A DNA stretch of 64,000 nt, from assembly GCA_023014335.1 (NCBI GenBank), contig JAECYW010000002.1, positions 1,488,001 through 1,552,000 of the forward strand, in the 5' to 3' direction. Under the pieces are notes generated by a model that saw nothing but the letters and a program-made list of their open reading frames with translations, had not been told where the DNA came from and ran no database searches. Source of the DNA: Galerina marginata (taxonomy: Eukaryota; Basidiomycota; Agaricomycetes; Agaricales; Galerinaceae). Below are positions 24,196 through 35,062 of the stretch, piece by piece (positions within the stretch are counted from its first letter, which is position 1; every line of letters begins with the position of its first letter). The position numbers and the translations under genes were made by a program.

Positions 24196-26612
24196 TTACA
24201 TACGCCGAGGAACATTTAAAGGGGGGTAAACGCACACAAGATCATGAATATTGAAAGTCAGATCCGGGTTCTTCATGGTTAGTCTGGTACCCTTTTTATA
24301 TAACTTACAAGCCTCCCCGTCGATTGAACGAACCGCAAAAACCTGACCTCTCCTGGTTCCCGCAATAGGCGTAACAAGTTGTCCACTTGCAGTTGCCATA
24401 ATTGGTTCTAACGAGTCAAATTCCAGTATATGGGTCGTGAAGCCGTCTTGAACAACAACACGACCATCCTTGACTTCACGGAATGTCAACACTCGAGTTT
24501 GATCATGGTCGCCGTATCTCTTTAGGTTGACTCGGACACCAGTAAATTCAGGGTCTTTGAGCCAATACGGGCCTTTGTAAGTCTGCAGGGGTGTCCGAGA
24601 GGAAGGGTCCCATGCCGGGGAGAGCAAGTTGGCAGATGTTGGAGTTCGGGACGAAGGGTCCCAAGCAGGGGTAAGGCTGGAAGACCCAGCCGGTGTAGGA
24701 AGCAACGACGGTCTTTGCACCGGTAAATGGATGGGTGTAGGAAGGGCCGTTCTGTGAGGCGAGGGAGGGATTGGTTTAGGTGGTAACTGGATGGGTGGCG
24801 AAGGTAATATTATTGTGGGCTTTGCGATCTTGAAGGCAGACTCGCTGGTATTTCTGTAAAGCCTAAATCAGATACTTGTCAAAGTCTCGAGTAGGCGAGG
24901 TTCCTACGTCAGAATGGCCAGGTGTGAGATCTTCATCTCGACTAGCCGCTGTAGACGCGCATCCAATTCTAACTGAGCCATCCCGCCCGGAGTCGTAGAC
25001 TTGATTAGACCCCTGTAAGCCTTGTACTGGCTGTCTCCGACTACCACAACTCGTTTTCCAACAAAGACTTGATTGGGATCCCGTTTACCCAGCCTGCTGT
25101 CTTTCGGTTTTCGAGGTCTCAGTGTTTCCAAGCTCAAATCCGAGCTGTGAAACACCAGGTCGGTGATATCCACTGTAGCCTATGGCGAGATTAAACAATT
25201 ATCCGGAAGATGGTGCAGGAGCATACCTCTATTTCTTTCGATAGATTCATGACCTTTAAACGCCCATTATTCTCCTCGATTACCCAGGCAATCATGTTGG
25301 CATATGGGGCGGAGAGCACCTTCACTTCGTCTCCGATCCGAAATTCCGCGCGTAGATGATGTCGAGCGACTCTTTCTGTCAGATCTTGCGAAGGTACATG
25401 CACCACGCATTCATCCTCGCATACCTCCCTCACTACCCCAAGGAGGCCATGCATAGTTCCACCAACAATCTTGACCCTGTCGTGCGCCTTGAGACGGCTT
25501 GCCAGTATCGCAGACTCCGTTCGACGGAGAGCGTGAGGTTGCAAGATCCCACTGCCTTTGAAGAAACTCCATTCTGACATGCTCGGTAAGGTATCACGTC
25601 CGGCAATGGCGTCGAAACCATCGTAGTCCACCATCAGAAATCCTTTGTCAGTGTATCTCCGATTCTGGAATAAGAATGTGTGGTCGCCTCCATCGCGAAC
25701 GGCCTCTGAACCAAAGTTCGCAACGAGGGTGGGCTGCTGTGCCAAGGTTTGGGCAGGGCGATCCTCTGATGGAAGGCCGGGTACGACAGGAATGCGGGGG
25801 ACCAGTAGTAGCGTGTTCTTTTGGCCATAGGTTTGAATCAAACCAACGTCCCCTCTGTAGTGCTTCCAGGCCTTCTGGACACCTCGTACCCTGGTCCAAC
25901 TATGGTGTTCAATGGCGGGCGATCTGACGCGAAGGACTAGGTGAAGTTCTTTAGCGGGGACCGGACGAAGTACTCTGCTGTTGAGGAATTCAATGGCATT
26001 GGCAAGTTTCCGAGCTTGTTCGATTGTTGAGACTTCAGCAAAGATGCGCCAAGGCCGAACGAGCCAAAGTAACGTGCTTTAGAGCGCTGTATACTGCGAC
26101 CTCCTCGTATCCTATCTACTAGAACGGTGGTGGTGAGTACCCGAAAATATAGAACATTTTAGTCGCGTACCCGGCAGCCAATTTCCCATAACCGATCTCC
26201 TTCTCTAAACTCGAAGATTTCCTCGTCCTCCTCCTCTTCTCCTTCACTGCGTCTCCACAGACTTTCAGACCGCGCGTTAGCCCGTCGCAATAGGTCATCC
26301 CAATAGCCTGTTCGCTCATCCTGCTCCAAGGCATCCTGCAATCGCGCTTGTCTCGTGAGACAGTCCTCCGCGTCTTGCGGACCATCGTCCTCCTCCTCTT
26401 CCTCGTCGTTGGGGAGGTCATTGACGCCTACTTCATCCTCCTCGTTGTCGCCGTCGCGTTCCTCGTCTTCTTCGTCGGTGTCGTCGCGTCCAGCCACCGC
26501 TATATCGTCTACGAAAATGTTCTGACCAATGCAAGTGAGCTCGACAGGTTACACTGATAGGCCGGCACATTACCTTCCCCAATCTCTGTCTTTTTGCGGG
26601 CCTGTTTGACAT
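24196..26612 (-). CDS. Spt5-like transcription elongation factor (NGN and KOW domains, CTR-like repeats)
   Basis: Spt5 rides with RNA polymerase, closing the cleft through its NGN and KOW domains. This copy starts at an ATG at 26610-26612 (MSNRPAKRQRLGK), spliced to NIFVDDIAVAGRDD and a very acidic stretch (about 26.4 kb), as in Spt5. A degraded NGN-type region follows (RIFAEVSTIEQARKLANAIE, then RVLRPVPAKELHLVLRVR). A KOW1-like block is next (HYRGDVGLIQ...LLLVPRIP). Further KOW-like blocks are VKIVGGTMHGLLGVV, FRIGDEVKVLSAPYANM and FVGKRVVVVGDSQYKAYRG. The C-terminal part has two repeats, LTPAWDPSSRTP and LSPAWDPSSRTP (about 24.59-24.68 kb), very like the Spt5 C-terminal repeats phosphorylated during elongation. 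It ends NVPRRM at 24196. It sits inside the mobile island, so it is unlikely to be the cell's essential SPT5. Confidence 0.8.
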
Positions 26613-27126
26613 ACGATCCTCTTATTACTATTAGTGTACTCTGTATGATATTCTAAAATGTCTAGTTACGACTACTGTACGGGAGTGCGAAAGCGTTGAT
26701 GAGGAAGCAAAAGAGGAGTGAGGATGGCCAGGAAAGTATGATGAGCGAATCTGGGTTTAGGGCCGGTTACGGTTCTGCTGATTCAGCAACCTGGGGAGTT
26801 CGATGAGTAAGCAAGGCAAGGCGTTCCCGGAGTATGCCGATCGACACCGGCCCTAAACATCGACAGGACAAAACAGGAACACTTGGTTCGCAGTGAACTT
26901 CTTCCCTTTCCTCATTCTCCACTACGTAGTTTCTCCCCTAGACGCTGTTCTCGTACTAATAGACGATAATAGTTTACTTGAACCATAATTCAATAGTTTA
27001 GAGGTTAAAAATATTAGCTTACACTATGCAAACATCAATACTAGTAGAAAGTGAGCACTGAGCAATTCTTGGAACATGTATTCAAGCCGTTGACATCAAT
27101 TAGTGCAGAGGAACCCTTACCGCTCG
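26613..27126. promoter_or_regulatory. Shared promoter region of the Spt5-like and JmjC-like genes, with a small inverted-repeat element
   Basis: 514 bp between divergent start codons. A perfect 13-bp inverted repeat, GTTTAGGGCCGGT at 26755-26767 and ACCGGCCCTAAAC at 26846-26858, encloses a 104-bp segment like a tiny MITE. No flanking target duplication was found. The right part is AT-rich. Confidence 0.6.
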
Positions 27127-30100
27127 ATGTCGCGCACGCTCGCCGAATTCCCTTTCGAAACACGGTTAATAACGGATGAAACAGTGAATTTGCGCGAAAT
27201 ATTTGCAACTAATCATTGCTTGAATGTGAGTACTTGACGTATAAATAGACGCTTCACTAACAAGCATTGTCTAGTTCTTCGTCGAATCACTGCTAATCTA
27301 CGAGAACCGCGTATTCACTGGATTTGAACCTGCAAATCTTCGGCTTCGTAATGTACTGCATTACCAGCGGCCCATGCACCTCTCCACGGCCCCCGACCTC
27401 GCGCAAATTTATCCCCCCGTGGCGGAGACGTACGATGCACTTTGTGGGTTGATCGCCAGCTATTGCCTGGTTGAAAAGTGGGCCGGATGGGACGGGCTTG
27501 CAGATGTACCAGTAACAGGCTTGATTCCCAAGCGACTGGACGAAAAGCTTCTGGATAAGCTCAGCGTGCGTCCTTTCACCCTAGCAAGCAGATTCTAGAT
27601 TCCAAAATTATACAAACAGCCGCCTTATTGGACTAAGATGGAAGGCCTGCCCGCAATGCTTCGACAGGCGAGAAAGACGGTTGCAAGCCTGGTGGCTCCG
27701 CCTTCGAGCCTCGACCAACCCGATATACCACCGCACTTCAAGCACCTGCGAGACCTGGCGTTGGGGGAGGCAAAAACAACTGCAGATGCCGTCATCGACA
27801 ACTTCCGGGCTGCATCGATGCATCTTTCATACATCCTTTCCCTTCCAGCCGGCCACCAATCTGGGGCAGTCTTGCCCGACCTACCCAAGGACTGGAGCCA
27901 GCTAACAAGTCAAGCTGGTCCTTGGACGCAAGCTGAGGTACAAACTATCTCGCGCTTTATTCAATCAGCGAATGCCTCCACAGCCAAAATTCGCTTGATT
28001 CTACACTTGGCATTGATGGTCTCGCCAATTTATTTGCTGGTACCGTCTGCGCTTCGCAAAACCAAATCCTTCACACGCGAAACACTGTTTAAAGTAAGTA
28101 CCACCCGCATATAGGTCTACGCGGTGCTGATTTTCAGTACTAGCTCGCAACAGCTCTTGGGAATCAAAAACCCGAGCTCCTAAGGAATTTCGAGGGCGAG
28201 ATCTGGGCGGCACTTAGGGATGTGGCCATCCGTAATGTCGATCTGGAAACAGCTCTCTTCCAATTGGTCCGATCGAGCACTTGGACCGAAATGGAGGAGC
28301 TGCTACCCACCGATCCGTCTGCTACATTCTTTTGTCGACTGAGGACCATGATGGTCCCTGTGCCCACGCTACCCATGTTAACTGCACCCGTACCTGCACC
28401 TTCACCCGCCTTTTTCGTGCCTACTCCACCGCTCATGTGGCCTTTGCCGCTCTCAGTTGTTGCAGCCGTTTCCTCCGAGCCTACCCCTTCGACTCCTTCG
28501 TCAATGGCATCGTTGCTTGTGCCCCGCCCTGCCCCCCTGACATTGTCATCCATTTCCCGGACTTCTTCGTTTGTCCCACCTCAAGTCCTCGCCCCTTCAC
28601 CTGTCCTGTCGACTTCTTCTGGCCTGGCGCCTAGAGGGCTGCCGGATTTGCGAATGCCTGAATCAATGCGTGCAAGATCCGCCAGTCCTTTACCTTCACA
28701 ACCTCCTGCACTTGACGGAAGTGAACACGCAGATCCATCATTAGGGAACCTCGACGAAGACAGTGATCGCTCGACTCCCTCACCTGAAAATTTTGGCCAT
28801 GTGGACGACATTGAAGGGGGCAGTCTTGGCCATCTCGGTGATAGTAACGTCGACGATGTTGATGTCGACGCAGCCGGGGTTGATGTGACAACAGGACTTC
28901 AGCCCAGCGAAAAGAATACCACACGGATATCAAGCAGGCTCGAGAAACTCAAGGCTGCCCAAGAGAAAATGAAACTTGACGCTACCCGACAGACACCTGC
29001 ACCTGCTGCACCTTCGAAGCCGAAGAAAGGGAAAGGACGCAAGAAGCCCAAGACTGTCAAGTCAAAAGAGATAGTGGAGAGTGAGGTCGAGGACAGAGAT
29101 ACCTTCGAGCCGAAGGGTGACAAGCGAGGTCGGCATGAAAAGAACGGTGGAATTGCCCCAGAGAAGGCGCCCAAGCGGCCACGTTTCGACAACAGTAAAG
29201 CTGACGGATACTCGGAAGACGAAGACGAAGATGATGATGTGTATGAATACAAGATCCCGATGTGGGAGAGAATCGAATACGAAGTGTTTGTTGTAGGCCA
29301 ATTTGTCCTTGAAACGTACCTTCATTCTAACCCATCGTAGGCTGACCCAGAACCGATGACACTAGATATTGATAAGATACCAACCGTGCGTTGTTTAGTA
29401 TAGAGACTTTCCACATGTTTTCTGAAAAGAAACACTTAGAAATACACTGCGGCCAATGAAGTGCGTGCTTTTGGCCCTGCAGATCCAAACCCAGTCGTCT
29501 TCAGGCCAGTGGTCCAGGTATTCTTCTCTCTATTGAACGTCATAATCGCAGGGTTGATGCTCTGACAGGACGAAGAAACTTTGGAGGTCGTTGATTCGAT
29601 AGCTGCGGCCGTACAAGCAAGTTACTTGAATGGCTTGCCATTGCATCTGGCAGATCCTGCTCGTTCTGTCATCAAGATTATCCCAGAGCCAGAATTTGCT
29701 CGAATGTCGGATTTGGCGGTCCAGGATGTCCTACGGGGAAAGCACATTTTGATTACGGGTATTCCACATGAGGAAAACACTTTCAAAGGAGCGTTGAGGG
29801 ATACTGCATCGTTGGGCAGCAGGGTTAGTATCCAGGGTAAGTAAATAGACATTCCTTCCTTCACTTGACTGATACATTTCTAGATCAATCTCAACCTGTA
29901 GGCAAAAACGCAAACGACCGCGTCTATAAGGGGACTCTGCGTATGGTGGTAGAATGTTCGGAGAACCCTGATGGCAAGATACTGAACGCTTTGGATATTC
30001 CTCAACCTTATGGAAGCCGGGTGCGGACCCAGTTTAGCTCAGATTTACATGCGCTGCTAGCAACACTCCACGGAATCGGGTGGAGGCCTGGGATGCCCAT

Positions 30101-31563
30101 CTATACCGAAGATTTTCGATGGGCGATTGCGTCTCTGAAGGGTGCCTTCCATGGCTTCCATTTGGATAGTGACGGTCTGGGCACGTTCATCAAGGCGCTG
30201 TGCGGGAGCAAATGGTGGATCCTGGCATCACCCAGACCGGAAAGTCAGGCCCACTTTGCCAAAATCAACACCTTCCTGGCCGGCAATTTTAATTTGGATG
30301 AAGCCCCGGCTGGATGGCAGCTGGAGGGTATTGTCCTCACACCTGGCATGCAACTGTAGGTGTCTCACTCCGCCTTCCAAGAATGACTGATACAAATTTT
30401 AACCAAGTATCATGGGGCCGAATGCACCTCATTCAGTCATCACCATCGAACACAGTGTTTTCGAGGGGGGCCATTATATTGCGACGTCAACAATCAAGGA
30501 CACATTTTATAGCCTGATTCACGGTTTTGTGGCTGGGGGGTATATTGGCAACACTGACCACACTGCTTCACGATTTGTGCTTCGCCAAATGCTCGCGTTT
30601 TATCATGAAGCTTTGGTGTTGGGTAGGATTGATCAAGACGGTCAGTCCCTAAGCTGATATATGAATCAGAGGCTGGCTAACTGGCACTCAGAGAAAGCAT
30701 GGTCTCACGTACCAGATGTGTTGACCGCGGATGGTCGGATAGGGTTGATGACCCTTTGCAGCTTTGGTATCCTCTGCAATGTTCTCGATTTCGATACATA
30801 CCGCTTTCCAAAGCAGGGTGAACATGACAAGTTGCCCGAAAAGAAAGCCAAAAAACTACATGACCATGATTTCAATGCCATGACTCCCCTGAATCGTGTG
30901 CACTGTATGCGCACTCGAGCATTGGCGCTGGACCTTGTAGAGTGGCTCAGCTGGAGATATGCGGGGATAAACTGGATGGAACATTTTGGATGCACATTGG
31001 CCCGACATGCTGGGGCTCTATATGTTTACAAATTGAAAGCAGAAGGACAAAAGATCGGCGGTGCTCCACATTGTACCTTGGATAGCCTCCAGACCCAATT
31101 GGAGGGCATTCTTTCTCCCAATCATGACAGATCCAATCTACAAGGTTATATTGATCGTGTTATTGACGCTATCTTGGTGGGGGACATTGATTTTGACGAG
31201 GTGTCCATGTCTGTCGACAATCTCTGGAATAATCTTTCACTTCACAGAAGCAGTGAAGAGGGGGAATACAACAGTACGTATTCAATGACCGTTAAGGCAA
31301 TAACCACTTACACAAGTGGGTTACCAGGTCCTATCGACCTCATGTCTGCTGGAATATCTGAGCGTGATAAATTGTACATGGCGTACACCAGAGATCCTAT
31401 GATAATGAAACGGGAATCTTTTGGTAAGCTGTCATTTCTTTCGTATTTTAATATCCCCGCTTAACTGGCTCTACCAGATAAAGTTGACTATGAGTTTGAC
31501 TCAAGCGATGAAGATGGGGGACACGTCGAAAGCCCCAACGACCTCATGGAATATGACGAATAA
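27127..31563 (+). CDS. Large JmjC-like (cupin-fold dioxygenase) protein with a charged, disordered middle
   Basis: JmjC proteins are Fe(II)/2-oxoglutarate dioxygenases, often histone demethylases. The start at 27127 (MSRTLAEFPFETRL) splices to FFVESLLIYENRVFTGFEP. A helical N-terminal part follows (about 27.4-28.2 kb), then a Pro/Ser-rich and basic linker (28.3-29.3 kb). The catalytic-type region is at 29.9-30.6 kb. There, FHGFHLDSDGLGTF supplies an HxD-type iron motif and GSKWWILASPRP fits the following JmjC strand. LTPGMQLIMGPNAPHSVITIEHS supplies the distal pattern with a histidine. A conserved-looking C-terminal domain (30.66-31.45 kb) leads to an acidic tail ending MEYDE, TAA at 31561-31563. 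About eight introns are used. The substrate is unknown and activity cannot be judged from sequence. Confidence 0.65.
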
Positions 31564-32151
31564 TTAATGTACTGACATCCTTGGTTGGCCTCAGTAGTAT
31601 CTCACTATTCGTAATATTTTGACCACTCGCATGTTCATCTTGAGACAATGTCCCAGCCACCGTATATTATCTCTTCCCAATACATACAACATCGCGCAAA
31701 TATGATTGCATTGTGTCTGCCGTGTTTGAACTGAGTAACCTCTATTCAAGGAGAGGCTGGGAAGAGGCGGGACAGCAAGAATAAATAAACAACTGAAACA
31801 GGGAATGCCGAAGAGTAGCTGGTGCGTCATTAAACACCTTAAATTTTGGTTAAATTTGCTCTAAATTCTTCGAGATATGTTGCATAGGCGCTGCTTAACA
31901 AGGTGCATAGCGCCGCAGGATTTAAGGCCCATGGGAGCTGTGTATTCTTTTATGATAGCGCTAACTGTCGTTTTTGCATAGTTCGGTAAGCTCTCCACCT
32001 CACATGTCAATTTCGCGTAGCTGACAAGCTGTGTAAATTTTACAGTAGGGTGCAAAACATGGATTCCAGTTTTCTAAATATCTTATTCGTGCTGTTCTGA
32101 TCAAAAAAGGTCGGGCATTTTATTAACAAGTTTATCGTTCAGCCTGTCTAA
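31564..32151. other. Gap between the JmjC-like gene and the recombinase gene
   Basis: 588 bp between two convergent genes. AT-rich, with only short chance ORFs; no repeat or RNA gene recognised. Confidence 0.5.
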
Positions 32152-34308
32152 CTACTTCTTTCGAGGGCTGCGAGAGGTGGCGTCTCCCCTTGCAATTTTT
32201 GCCTTGCGTATTGCCTGATAAAGCTTTGTATAGCGTTTTTGAAGCCCGGGATACTGACCCTCAAATTCCTCGTAGCTGGCTTTGCAATGATCCCTGAATT
32301 CCATGACGACCGACTTGATGTTGCCGTATTTGACCGCTTCTGTTTGAGGCCATTTCTTTTTGTCCGGATAGCGATTCTCCCAGTCGTGAAGCGCGAACAT
32401 GACTCCCGCTTCGGGACAACCGTTGTCCCAATACATTAGGGCGTCCTCCAGGGACCCACAGGCAGGGATCCTGGGAAGAGCGCTAGCTGGTCGGACATTG
32501 GGAGGGGACAATGCATGTTGCTCTGGACCAGGTGTTGGGGGGGCAGGGGGAGGACTCCGGGATGACGCAGGCGTGAACAGATGAGCAGCCGGGGGTATTG
32601 GTCTTGGCTCCAGAGGGGTGTCCGGCACTGTTTAGGCAATGGAGTAAGAATAAACTCTACTCAATTCGTCACTCACCACAAGGAGGCCTGATAGGTGAAG
32701 AAAGTTTTGCGTAGAGTTGTGTGATCGCGGCGTCCAGGTCCGCTTTGGTGAGACGGTCGTCTTGCGCATTGGTGGACCGGTCATCCATTACCTCGTGGCG
32801 GTTGGGCGGCCGTTTCTTCATCATGATGTCGCCAAAACTGTCTTCAAAGGTCATCAACTCGTCAAGTAAATACCTCATGATCGTCCCAACATTGTCATTC
32901 GACGACCACCCTCCCCACCACTTCACCGCCTTAAGACTCCATTTAATCGGAGCCCACATGAACCTGTACTGGCAGCCGCCGCGCCGAAAGCAGTGGGTTG
33001 TAAATTTCCCATTTCGTCCCTCAAGAACTCCCGAGTCGCTGGCAATGTCCTCCAGAAGAGTTTCGAAGGCTGTACGGGAGATCGGGCCTTCGCCAAATTT
33101 CAAATGTCCGGTTGAGGAGATCCCCGGGAAGATGTAGTCGTCGTCTTCCAGAAGCCTTGGAATTTGTTTCTGAAGGTGGGCAAGCCAGTTGTGCATGTGC
33201 GTGTAACAGTCGATGTGGGGCATGTCATGATCCTGTGGAACGTGGTATTCTTGTACTGGGGGCATTCTTGGTGAGTCCGTTTATATTCTAGCATGCCACA
33301 GGAACTACTCACCGTTGGTCGGATCTTTGTTGGTCTTGCGGAAGACAAGCTTGAAATTGATGTATGGCTCGGCTGCAGCGGACACCTGGTGGGGGGAGAC
33401 GTTCTTATGCTGCAAGGTAACCATTTCTTCGTTTCTGTGTTTGCGGCATGACTGATTTGACTAGCGGTGAGGGCATCGGCTGCTTACCGAGTCCACAGAG
33501 TAAATGCCGTGGTTGCATAAGCCTTGAAAAAAAGCCTGCGCGTCTCGCTGTACTTGGCTATTCCTTCAGGGCTGTCTAGGTAATCCATAATCACCTTGAG
33601 ATCTGCCGGAAGCATGGGCAATGACTGCTCGGCTGTCTCTGTGCGGTTCTTGCGGTTTTTGAGGGAGTCGTAATAGTTTCGGTATTTCTGCTCGAACACC
33701 GGATTGCCTTCCCATTTAGCAGTATGCGTATTGTATTTCCAATCGCCGTAGTGCCCATGGACCCTGAAATAAATGGTGATATGGTCGTCTGGCTTGTGCT
33801 TTGTCCGAACCACTCACTGCTCAAAGTAATCCTTAAAGGCGGATCGTATACCTTCGGCTGTGGAGAACTTACAGCCCTGTTGTTCGCATTTGAGAGTCGT
33901 ATAAAGGGCGAGGACGGTGGGAGTGTGCTCGCCAATATCGTCGAAGGCATTTGCAAAAGCGGGGTTGATCATGTCCTGGGCACCTTCGAGCTCCTCCTCG
34001 GTCTGTAAGGACTTCGAAAGCTCGACCCACCCCTCAAGCCACTCCTTGCCGGCCTTGACGTGTCTCGCATACCCTTTTGTGGTGCGTTTTGAGTGAAACC
34101 AGTCATCGGTGGTCTGCTGGACTTGCGACAAGAGGCCAGAGGTCGTCGTTGGCCCTGGCAAGGTAGGGTCCTTGTTAGCTTGCCTGCGGGACGTCCTTCC
34201 CCGCTTCTTTGGCGCAGTGGGAGTAGGAGAGGAAGGAGGTGAGCGAGAACGAGAACGAGAACGTGCGGCGCGAGCTACGGCAGCGCGAGAGATTCGTGGG
34301 GTGGCCAT
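32152..34308 (-). CDS. Tyrosine recombinase (Crypton-like or related 'DNA breaking-rejoining' enzyme) with extra C-terminal domain
   Basis: Site-specific recombinase with all expected catalytic positions. They are the first Arg in FTLWTRNEEMVTLQ (split by an intron at about 33,490), a candidate Lys in INFKLVFRKTNK, HxxR in THCFRRGG (about 32.98 kb), Trp in KWWGGWS, and the Tyr nucleophile in IMRYLLDE (about 32.87 kb). The start at 34306-34308 (MATPRISRAAVARAAR) begins a basic, Arg/Ser-rich N-terminus. A helical core-binding domain follows (YARHVKAGKEWLEGWVEL). Introns of 54-70 bp at about 33773-33826, 33423-33490 and 33255-33310, and one at about 32638-32688, give one frame. The last exon adds a domain not needed for catalysis (EDALMYWDNGCPEAG, DKKKWPQTEAVKYGNIKSVV) with a basic end, perhaps DNA binding. 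The frame is intact. It is transcribed inward from the island's right end. Confidence 0.88.
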
Positions 34309-34420
34309 ATTCCTCTTTTTCCTAAATTTCTTCAAGTTCGGATGTGCAGACCAGGAGGCGCGGTGGTGTGGATGAAGCGTACGAGTAGGACGACTGGATA
34401 AAAAATTAGAACCAGCGACA

Positions 34421-34558
34421 TACAATTCGTACGCTTGGACGCAACCGTGCATTCCTCGCAGTTGGTGTACTGATGGGAGGAGGGTACTATGAGCGGCGTA
34501 CAATTCGTACGCTTGGACGGAACCGTGCATTTATGGGGGATGGTACTATGAGCGGCGA
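34421..34558. repeat. 78-bp direct repeat, two copies, upstream of the recombinase
   Basis: TACAATTCGTACGCTTGGAC occurs at 34421 and again at 34499; both copies continue into CAACCGTGCATT or GAACCGTGCATT and later GGTACTATGAGCGGCG. They lie 110-250 bp upstream of the recombinase start. A duplicated block next to a tyrosine recombinase could be its binding or crossover region; this is inference. Confidence 0.7.
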
Positions 34559-34683
34559 ACTGAGCAGACGAGGGAGCTCGTCCAAGATTTATTTTGCGAC
34601 CAACACTTTAAATTACACACTTGGGTTTCCCCACTGTAATCTTAAATTCAGTTTGATTAAGAGCTACTTATTGTGACGATGGG

Positions 34684-34915
34684 TTTCTGTTTTGAGAAAA
34701 TGCCATCAATGATCGATCTCCCGCCAAAAAACGGTCGACTTCCAACCCTCGCACCGTCTAGAAAAAATCCACTCCCCGAAAAAAAACCACACCGCTCGAT
34801 AGAACTCGCGCTACCTGTCGGTTTTTGTCGAAGACCCCCAGAAAAATCAGGCAGACCCGTCCCGAAAATGCGCTCGGACGCCCAGTATGGTGCGTGGGGA
34901 AACATTCTGTCTTAT
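34684..34915. repeat. Third copy of the island-border repeat
   Basis: It matches the block at 13479-13700 over its whole length, from TTTTGAGAAAATGCCATCAA to CGGACGCCCAGTATGGTGCG, with scattered substitutions and small gaps, in the same orientation. Near the point where the copy at 13.89-13.97 kb is cut, this copy (GTCTAGAAAAAATCC) resembles the cut copy more than the complete first copy. Confidence 0.88.
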
Positions 34916-35062
34916 AGTATAGATATTTGTTCCACATTCCGCTAGAAAATAGACTTTATAAGAATCAATTACTTTTAATCTTTCAACCTCAAACGCCCTC
35001 TTCCTCCACCGCCACATTTTGTCCTGCTCCACACAGGCTCGTCGCGTCTCTTGCGACTTCAG

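Larger units (their letters stand above)
13971..34670. mobile_element. Mobile island: Helitron plus a candidate recombinase-led cargo segment (borders provisional)
   Basis: This 20.7-kb stretch separates two sets of conserved genes and holds only mobile or accessory content. It contains a full Helitron, two unknown genes with minisatellite flanks, an Spt5-like gene, a JmjC-like gene, and a tyrosine recombinase at the right end pointing leftwards. The left border is where the second copy of the 409-bp repeat is cut (about 13,970). The right border is taken where another copy of the same repeat begins (about 34,684). Both borders are therefore repeat-defined, not proven by a target duplication. 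The island is probably composite: the Helitron may be nested in, or sit beside, an older element. Confidence 0.5.

Noticed and set aside
28164..29325. Antisense ORFs across the JmjC-like linker
   Set aside because: They mirror the Pro/Ser- and Lys/Glu-rich linker; the sense frame links both structured ends and is joined by good introns.
32152..34308. Calling the recombinase a definite Starship 'captain'
   Set aside because: The catalytic residues and inward orientation fit, but DUF3435 membership and element borders cannot be shown from this sequence alone; kept as a hypothesis.
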